Below, in pieces: positions 40,551 through 45,012 of a DNA stretch of 45,012 nt; positions within the stretch are counted from its first letter, which is position 1; each line of letters opens with the position of its first letter. The notes beneath the pieces were generated by a model, which worked only from the letters and a program-made list of their open reading frames with translations, was not told the DNA's origin and did not search any database. Made by a program: the position numbers and the translations under genes. The DNA is from Oscillospiraceae bacterium. Lineage in GTDB: Bacteria; Bacillota; Clostridia; Oscillospirales; Oscillospiraceae. The DNA lies in contig JAHHSG010000018.1 in assembly GCA_020025305.1 (NCBI GenBank), forward strand, positions 1-45,012, in the 5' to 3' direction.

Positions 40551-41144
40551 TCAATTTTTTGACAGGGCTGCCATAGCCTCCTCGATGCTCGCCTCACAGC
40601 TGCGCATGGCAAGGATGGTTTTTTCCATCAGCACATCCAGCTCCCAGCCCAACTGCTCGGCGCCCTGCCGAATGACATCTCGGGAACATCCGGCCGCAAA
40701 TTTTTTATCCTTGAATTTCTTTTTCAAGCTTGCAACCTCCATATCGCAGCAGCTCTTGGAAGGCCGCATCCGTGCTGCCGCACCGATCAGTCCCGTCAAC
40801 TCGTCGATGGCAAAAAGCACCTTCTCCATCTCGTGCTCCGGTGCCACATCACTGCACAATCCATAGGCATGACTGCAAACCGCATGAATAAATGCAGGGC
40901 CGCACCCCTCTTTCTCCAGCAATTCCGGAGCCTTTTTGCAGTGTTCCTCCGGCCATTTCTCAAAATCAATGTCGTGCAGAAGTCCTACAGTGGCCCAAAA
41001 ATCCGCATCTTCACCATAGCCCAGATCCTGTGCATACCAGCGCATAACGCCCTCCACAGTCAGGGCGTGCTGCCAATGAAAAGGCTCCTGATTATACTCC
41101 CGCAGGGCACGCAGCGCACGTTCCCGATTGATACACGCTTCCAT
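40551..41144 (-). CDS. HD-domain protein (predicted metal-dependent phosphohydrolase)
   Basis: A 197-residue HD-superfamily protein. The metal ligands are H26 (WQHALTVEGV), the H57-D58 pair (GLLHDIDFEKWP), a histidine near 88-92 and D114 (FAIDELTGLIGA). This arrangement is typical of small HD hydrolases acting on nucleotides or other phosphoesters; the substrate is not known. The frame is open to 41273, but AAGGAGG lies 9 nt before the ATG at 41144, which is taken as the start. It has its own promoter, embedded in the 3' end of the upstream Cys-rich gene. Confidence 0.85.
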   Translation of the reverse strand: MEACINRERALRALREYNQEPFHWQHALTVEGVMRWYAQDLGYGEDADFWATVGLLHDIDFEKWPEEHCKKAPELLEKEGCGPAFIHAVCSHAYGLCSDVAPEHEMEKVLFAIDELTGLIGAAARMRPSKSCCDMEVASLKKKFKDKKFAAGCSRDVIRQGAEQLGWELDVLMEKTILAMRSCEASIEEAMAALSKN

Positions 41145-41175
41145 CACGGACATCCTCCTTCGTTGAATTACCCCC

Positions 41176-41204
41176 ATTGTAGCAGATGCGCTCCCCCTAT
41201 GCAA
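41176..41204 (-). promoter_or_regulatory. Sigma-A promoter for the HD-domain gene
   Basis: Minus-strand TTGCAT (41199-41204) and TACAAT (41176-41181) are 17 bp apart. The -35 element overlaps the stop codon of the upstream gene (41197-41199). Confidence 0.65.
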
Positions 41205-41766
41205 GCATATTGCAGCCCAGCAGCCGCAGCAATGCAGCAGCACGGGTGTGGCATGTCTCCGCCATATCAGCAAGGATTTCCTGCAAGCAGCGGTCTTTCG
41301 TCTCCTCTTTCATTTTTTTGCACGCCTCCGCCCTCTGACACTCCTGCTGATAGAGTTTCCGCAAAATCTGGCACCAGGGCAACATGGGGGTATTGTCCCT
41401 CCGCTGGCAGGGCGATGGATAGCATTTCCCCGTAGTCACATAGTAGTAGGACATGAGACGGCGGGCATCCTCCCCGGATGTCCCCGCCATCTGCTGCAAG
41501 GCGCATCGACCCTGCGTGTGAGGTGCGCAGCGGGCATAGCGCAAATAAGTACATCGTGCCGTCAACACCTCCCCGATGAGGCTCTCCAACCGGGTCAATG
41601 GCATCGTTTCCTGCGTCCCAGATGCCTTTCGGGATGGGGCAGGCTGCTTCTTTTGGACGGCAAGAGCCTCCCGCGCTTCAGGATAGGGGTTCAAATCCGG
41701 AGACACACGCTGCCAAATGCGGTCATATTGCAGATAGTCCCGGTCAGTTTCGTTTCGTTTTTCCAT
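41197..41766 (-). CDS. Cysteine-rich helical protein, possibly ferritin-like
   Basis: A 189-residue protein. After a charged, Pro-rich N-terminus (about residues 1-55) comes a helical region (about 58-189) holding about twelve cysteines, many spaced by helix turns or in short pairs (CTYLRYARC, KCYPSPC, ECQRAEAC). The helix pattern with E and H residues (ESLIGEVL, EDARR, AETCHTR) recalls ferritin-like four-helix proteins, but the E-x-x-H iron sites are not convincing. Start at 41766 is supported by AAAGGAG 9 nt upstream; the frame open to 41979 would overlap the divergent promoter. It lacks a signal peptide. Function unknown; metal storage or redox sensing are guesses. Confidence 0.65.
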   Translation of the reverse strand: MEKRNETDRDYLQYDRIWQRVSPDLNPYPEAREALAVQKKQPAPSRKASGTQETMPLTRLESLIGEVLTARCTYLRYARCAPHTQGRCALQQMAGTSGEDARRLMSYYYVTTGKCYPSPCQRRDNTPMLPWCQILRKLYQQECQRAEACKKMKEETKDRCLQEILADMAETCHTRAAALLRLLGCNMLA

Positions 41767-41848
41767 GCTCAAACGCTCCTTTCTCACGCCATCGTATGTT
41801 TTAGTGGCAAAAATGGTGCCCAATAGGAGAAAAAGCATAGAAGTGGCG

Positions 41849-41877
41849 TTGCTTTTCTTTTCAATTTCTGTTAAAAT
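41849..41877 (+). promoter_or_regulatory. Sigma-A promoter for the SMS (SufC/SufB-like) operon
   Basis: TTGCTT (41849-41854) and TAAAAT (41872-41877) are 17 bp apart, leaving a leader of about 95 nt. The leader contains a GGCAGC/GCTGCC hairpin (41920-41925 with 41944-41949) of unknown role. Confidence 0.6.
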
Positions 41878-41977
41878 AATAAATTGTGCAAACAGGAATT
41901 TTCTGTGGCATATGCAACGGGCAGCAGGACTGCTCTTGTGCTCGCTGCCGTACCATAACCGCAAGGAGGAGTATTCC

Positions 41978-42718
41978 ATGCTGGAATTGAAACATATCTC
42001 TTACCGCGTTTCCTCTCCGGAGGGATCGCTGGATATTTTGAAGGATGTCAGCCTCACTGTTCCCGATCATCGCATGGTGGTATTTACCGGTCCCAACGGT
42101 GGCGGTAAAACCACCCTAGCCAAGATCATCATGGGCTTAGTGGAGCCTACAGAGGGACAGGTTCTCTACAATGGGCAGGACATTACGCATTTGACCATTA
42201 CGGAGCGGGCACAGCTGGGCATCAGTTACGCTTTTCAACAGCCCCCCCGCTTTAAGGGCATTACCGTCCACGACCTTCTTCTGCTGGCCGCCGGTGAGCA
42301 GAAGCTGAGCAAGGATCGCTGCTGCCAGTTCCTCACCAAGGTGGGCCTGTGCGCCAATGATTATCTGGATCGCGAAGTGGATGTGAGTCTTTCCGGTGGT
42401 GAGGTCAAGCGCATTGAAATTGCCACAATTCTTGCCCGTAACGCACAGCTGATGATTTTTGACGAGCCGGAGGCCGGTATCGACCTGTGGAGTTTTGCCC
42501 GTCTTACCGAGACTTTTGAGCAGATCCACCGTCAAAACGACGCCACAATGATCATCATTTCTCATCAGGAGCGTATCATTCAGCTGGCTGACGAAATTGT
42601 TGTGGTGGCTGGTGGCACGATTGCCCACCGCGGCACCACGGAGGAGATCTTCCCGCTGATTCTGCAAAACACCATGGGCGCGTGCCCCGTTTTAACAAAG
42701 GAGGTTGACAAGGCATGA
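41978..42718 (+). CDS. SufC-like ABC ATPase of a minimal Fe-S assembly pair (SmsC-like)
   Basis: A 246-residue soluble ABC ATPase of the SufC family, with Walker A GPNGGGKTT (about residues 38-46), Q-loop FQQPPRF, signature LSGGEVKRIEIA, Walker B LMIFDEPEAGIDLWS and switch histidine in ISHQER. SufC powers the SufB scaffold on which Fe-S clusters are built. The open frame extends to 41765, but AAGGAGGAG lies before the ATG at 41978. The next gene overlaps by 4 bp and encodes the SufB-like partner. No sufS, sufU or sufD lies nearby, so the pair resembles the two-gene SMS system described in archaea and some bacteria. Confidence 0.88.
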   Translation: MLELKHISYRVSSPEGSLDILKDVSLTVPDHRMVVFTGPNGGGKTTLAKIIMGLVEPTEGQVLYNGQDITHLTITERAQLGISYAFQQPPRFKGITVHDLLLLAAGEQKLSKDRCCQFLTKVGLCANDYLDREVDVSLSGGEVKRIEIATILARNAQLMIFDEPEAGIDLWSFARLTETFEQIHRQNDATMIIISHQERIIQLADEIVVVAGGTIAHRGTTEEIFPLILQNTMGACPVLTKEVDKA

Positions 42719-43641
42719 TGAACGATATTGACAACAGCCTTCTGGAAAAGATTGCCGACCTCACCGGCAAGCCTGTGGGCGCTTTTAACATCCGAAAGGA
42801 CAGCGGTTGTGAAGCCCGGCAAAGCACAGAAAACATTCAGATTACCTCCAAGACCGACAAAGAGGGGATTGACATCCGCATCAAGGAAGGGACACACGGC
42901 GAGGTATGTCACATCCCTGTGATCATCACCAAAACCGGCGTTTCCGAGATGGTCTATAATGACTTCTATATCGGTGACAACTGCGATATTGAAATCGTTG
43001 CTGGCTGCGGCATCCACAATAGCGGCTGCAACGAGTCCCGCCACGACGGCATCCATACCTTCTATATCGGTAAGAATTGCCGTGTGCGCTACAGTGAAAA
43101 GCATTACGGCGAGGTTAGCGAACAGGCTGACGGCAGCAACGTGATGAATCCGGAGACGGTGGTCTATCTGGGGGAGAACTCCACCATGCAGATGGACACG
43201 GTTCAGATCCGCGGCATCGACTCCACCAAACGTATGACCAAGTTCTTCTGCGAGGCCGGCAGTGAGGTGGTGGTCACCGAACGACTGCTGACCCACGGTA
43301 AACAGGAGGCCGTCAGCGAGATGGAAATTGAACTCAACGGCAAGGATGCCAAAGGCCGGGTGATTTCCCGCTCCGTGGCGCAGGATAACTCTCATCAGGT
43401 GTTTTATCCCCGCATGGTGGGCAACGCCCCCTGCTTTGGTCACGTCCAGTGTGATTCCATCATTATGGGCGATGCAAAAATCCGTTCCATTCCGGAGATC
43501 TCCGCCAATGATACGGATGCACAGCTCATTCATGAGGCTGCCATTGGCAAAATTGCCGGCGATCAGCTTTTGAAGCTGGAGACTTTGGGCCTTACAGCCG
43601 AAGAAGCCGAAGACACCATTCTCAAGGGATTTTTGGCCTAA
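42715..43641 (+). CDS. SufB/SufD-like scaffold of a minimal Fe-S assembly pair (SmsB-like)
   Basis: A 308-residue beta-helix protein, much shorter than the roughly 470-residue SufB of full SUF systems because it lacks the N-terminal extension. The C-terminal active region is recognisable: CDSIIMGDAKIRSIPEI and then IHEAAIGKI (about residues 240-280), where the His-Glu pair matches SufB cluster-assembly residues. Cysteines at C32, C65, C91, C97, C103 and C121 could take part in cluster binding. The start overlaps the sufC-like stop (ATGA). It ends at a strong terminator. The protein should form a complex with the SufC-like ATPase in the cytosol. Confidence 0.86.
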   Translation: MMNDIDNSLLEKIADLTGKPVGAFNIRKDSGCEARQSTENIQITSKTDKEGIDIRIKEGTHGEVCHIPVIITKTGVSEMVYNDFYIGDNCDIEIVAGCGIHNSGCNESRHDGIHTFYIGKNCRVRYSEKHYGEVSEQADGSNVMNPETVVYLGENSTMQMDTVQIRGIDSTKRMTKFFCEAGSEVVVTERLLTHGKQEAVSEMEIELNGKDAKGRVISRSVAQDNSHQVFYPRMVGNAPCFGHVQCDSIIMGDAKIRSIPEISANDTDAQLIHEAAIGKIAGDQLLKLETLGLTAEEAEDTILKGFLA

Positions 43642-43656
43642 TTCCACGCATATTAG

Positions 43657-43692
43657 AATCTCCGGCACATTTGTTTGCCGGAGATTTTTCGT
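43657..43692 (+). terminator. Rho-independent terminator of the SMS operon
   Basis: An 11-bp stem (43657-43667 with 43676-43686) followed by TTTTTC and a T-rich stretch, 15 bp after the SufB-like stop. Confidence 0.9.
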
Positions 43693-43693
43693 T

Positions 43694-43722
43694 TTGCGTT
43701 TTGCTTACCTTTCTGGTATAAT
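43694..43722 (+). promoter_or_regulatory. Sigma-A promoter for the AI-2E family permease
   Basis: TTGCGT (43694-43699) and consensus TATAAT (43717-43722) are 17 bp apart, about 63 bp before the ATG at 43786 and directly after the preceding terminator. Confidence 0.75.
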
Positions 43723-43785
43723 CGTCTCATAGCAAATATTCCTCCCTCACCCCGATAGTCCGTGGGACACGAAAGGAGACATCCC

Positions 43786-44928
43786 ATGAATTTATCCTCA
43801 AAAAGCTACTTCAAAATCGGCGTTTCTATCTTTTTACTCTATCTGGCAATCCACTACTGGCCCTCTATCGCCGGTTTGGTACAGACAGTGCTTGGTGCCT
43901 CCTTCCCGCTGGTTCTGGGCTGCATTTTGGCCTATGTGCTCAACATTCTTATGAGTTTTTATGAACGAACCATCTTTTCTCCCTTCAAAGATAAGCGTGG
44001 TTCCTCATTGGTATGTCTGCTGGCATCCATCATCTCCTTGCTGGGCATTGTCGTGGCGCTCATTTCGCTGGTCATTCCAGAGTTGGTGGCCTGTGTCCAG
44101 CTGCTCATTTCTCAGCTGCCGGGTGCTTTGGATTGGCTGGTAGACTACCTCTCCTCACTGGATTTTGTTTCTAAGGACTTAATTGCCACCTTGGAGAGCA
44201 TCGACTGGCAGTCAAAAATCGGTGATCTATTCCATATCGTTACCTCTGGCATCGGCAGTGTGGTAGACGTCGTCATAACCACACTCTCCTCCGTGATGTC
44301 TGGTATTGTCACTCTGCTGCTGGCACTGATTTTCTCTTTCTATCTGCTGCTGGGACGCAAGCGGCTGGCTGCACAGTCCACCCGTGTGCTGCAGCACTAT
44401 ATGCGTCCCCATCACTTTGAAAAGCTGATGTATGTGCTGCAAGTACTGAACAATTCCTTTCACCGCTATATCACCGGTCAGTGCATTGAGGCCGTCATCT
44501 TGGGTACGCTGTGCGCTTTAGGTATGTTGGTATTGCGGCTTCCTTACGCCACCATGATCGGCGCGCTGGTTGGCTTTACCGCTCTTATCCCCATTGCAGG
44601 TGCCTATATTGGCGCAGGTGTGGGTGCCTTTATGATCCTCATGACAAGTCCCTTTAAGGCGCTCATCTTTCTCATATTTCTCTGCGTCCTGCAGCAGGTG
44701 GAGGGAAACCTCATTTATCCCAAGGTAGTAGGATCCTCGCTGGGTCTGCCCGGGATCTGGGTTCTGGCAGCCGTCACCATAGGAGGCGGCGTCATGGGGA
44801 TTCCTGGCATGCTGCTGGGTGTCCCGCTGGTTTCTGCCCTCTACACGCTGCTGCGTAATGATTTGAATCAGTCTGCAGCTGCTGTTTCTTCAACTGAGAT
44901 TTCCCCGGATGACACAGATAAAACATAA
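43786..44928 (+). CDS. AI-2E family transporter (PerM/YdiK-type permease)
   Basis: A 380-residue membrane protein with about seven to eight helices. The family pattern is clear: paired helices at the N-terminus (about residues 10-60), an amphipathic middle segment (about 100-160), then GALVGFTALIPIAGAYIGAGVGA (near 260-285) and EGNLIYPKVVGSSLGLPGIWVL (near 305-325). The family is named for E. coli TqsA, which exports autoinducer-2, but many members have other or unknown roles, including Na+/H+ antiport. A GTG at 43762 is open, but AAAGGAGA lies 7 nt before the ATG at 43786. Monocistronic. Confidence 0.9.
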   Translation: MNLSSKSYFKIGVSIFLLYLAIHYWPSIAGLVQTVLGASFPLVLGCILAYVLNILMSFYERTIFSPFKDKRGSSLVCLLASIISLLGIVVALISLVIPELVACVQLLISQLPGALDWLVDYLSSLDFVSKDLIATLESIDWQSKIGDLFHIVTSGIGSVVDVVITTLSSVMSGIVTLLLALIFSFYLLLGRKRLAAQSTRVLQHYMRPHHFEKLMYVLQVLNNSFHRYITGQCIEAVILGTLCALGMLVLRLPYATMIGALVGFTALIPIAGAYIGAGVGAFMILMTSPFKALIFLIFLCVLQQVEGNLIYPKVVGSSLGLPGIWVLAAVTIGGGVMGIPGMLLGVPLVSALYTLLRNDLNQSAAAVSSTEISPDDTDKT

Positions 44929-44940
44929 ATTCAACCAAAG

Positions 44941-44979
44941 AAAAAGTGCTGTGAAGGCTCGGTTTCACAGTGCTTTTTT
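44941..44979 (+). terminator. Rho-independent terminator of the permease gene
   Basis: A 15-bp stem with two G-U pairs (44941-44955 with 44964-44978) ends in a T-run, 12 bp after the stop. The last 33 bp of the window show no feature. Confidence 0.88.
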
Positions 44980-45012
44980 GTATTTTAATCTGAAGGTTAG
45001 TAGGGGGAGAAT

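Noticed and set aside
1..45012. Search for mobile elements, prophage, integrases, tRNA genes and CRISPR arrays
   Set aside because: No transposase, integrase, terminal repeats, clover-leaf genes or spaced direct repeats were found by reading; gene content is chromosomal and even in style.

Overview
This 45 kb window reads as chromosomal core sequence from a Gram-positive clostridium, most likely of the Oscillospiraceae/Ruminococcaceae type. The basis is gene content and style: a threonyl-tRNA synthetase under a T-box, the Asp23/Gls24-FakA pair, a ClpE-type unfoldase, DUF5711 and DUF3842 proteins, a K+-dependent membrane pyrophosphatase, ECF transporters, strong AAGGAGG ribosome binding sites and sigma-A promoters with 17-18 bp spacers. 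No insertion sequence, prophage, CRISPR array or tRNA gene was seen. Species cannot be named from the sequence alone.

Layout. At the left edge a strong minus-strand promoter points out of the window, probably into an rRNA operon. Next come a YjjG-like HAD phosphatase and a zinc-ribbon protein (+). From 10.95 to 1.39 kb runs one long minus-strand gene series: SAM methyltransferase, ecfA1-ecfA2-ecfT, truA, a DUF5711 protein, a CvpA-family protein, clpE, a small four-cysteine protein and a flavodoxin-ferredoxin fusion. A lipoprotein with a duplicated domain and a WYL regulator follow (+), convergent with the pyrophosphatase hppA (-). An FMN alpha-hydroxy-acid oxidase-like enzyme (+) converges on a TRAP-TAXI transporter pair (-). 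Then come thrS with its T-box, a phosphoglycolate-phosphatase-like gene, a small membrane protein and ychF (all -), and a nitroreductase with a giant Sel1-repeat membrane protein (+).

The 28.5-35.3 kb block (-) holds htrA, a sodium symporter (NSS), DUF3842 and a second, complete ECF transporter (A1-A2-T-S). A structured leader with a terminator hairpin precedes that ECF operon; I do not recognise its class, and it is the best candidate here for an undescribed regulatory RNA. The right end carries an FAD-dependent protein with a D-2-hydroxyacid dehydrogenase, asp23-fakA, an HD-domain protein and a cysteine-rich helical protein (-), a two-gene SufC/SufB-like (SMS-type) iron-sulfur assembly pair, and an AI-2E-family permease.

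How the parts fit. Much of the window is housekeeping (translation, proteolysis, lipid precursor phosphorylation, Fe-S assembly, pyrophosphate-driven ion pumping). Vitamin or metal uptake is represented by two ECF energising modules, of which only one has its own substrate-binding S protein. Most intergenic spaces resolve into matched promoters and terminators. Several promoters are embedded in the last codons of the upstream gene, so the genome is compact.
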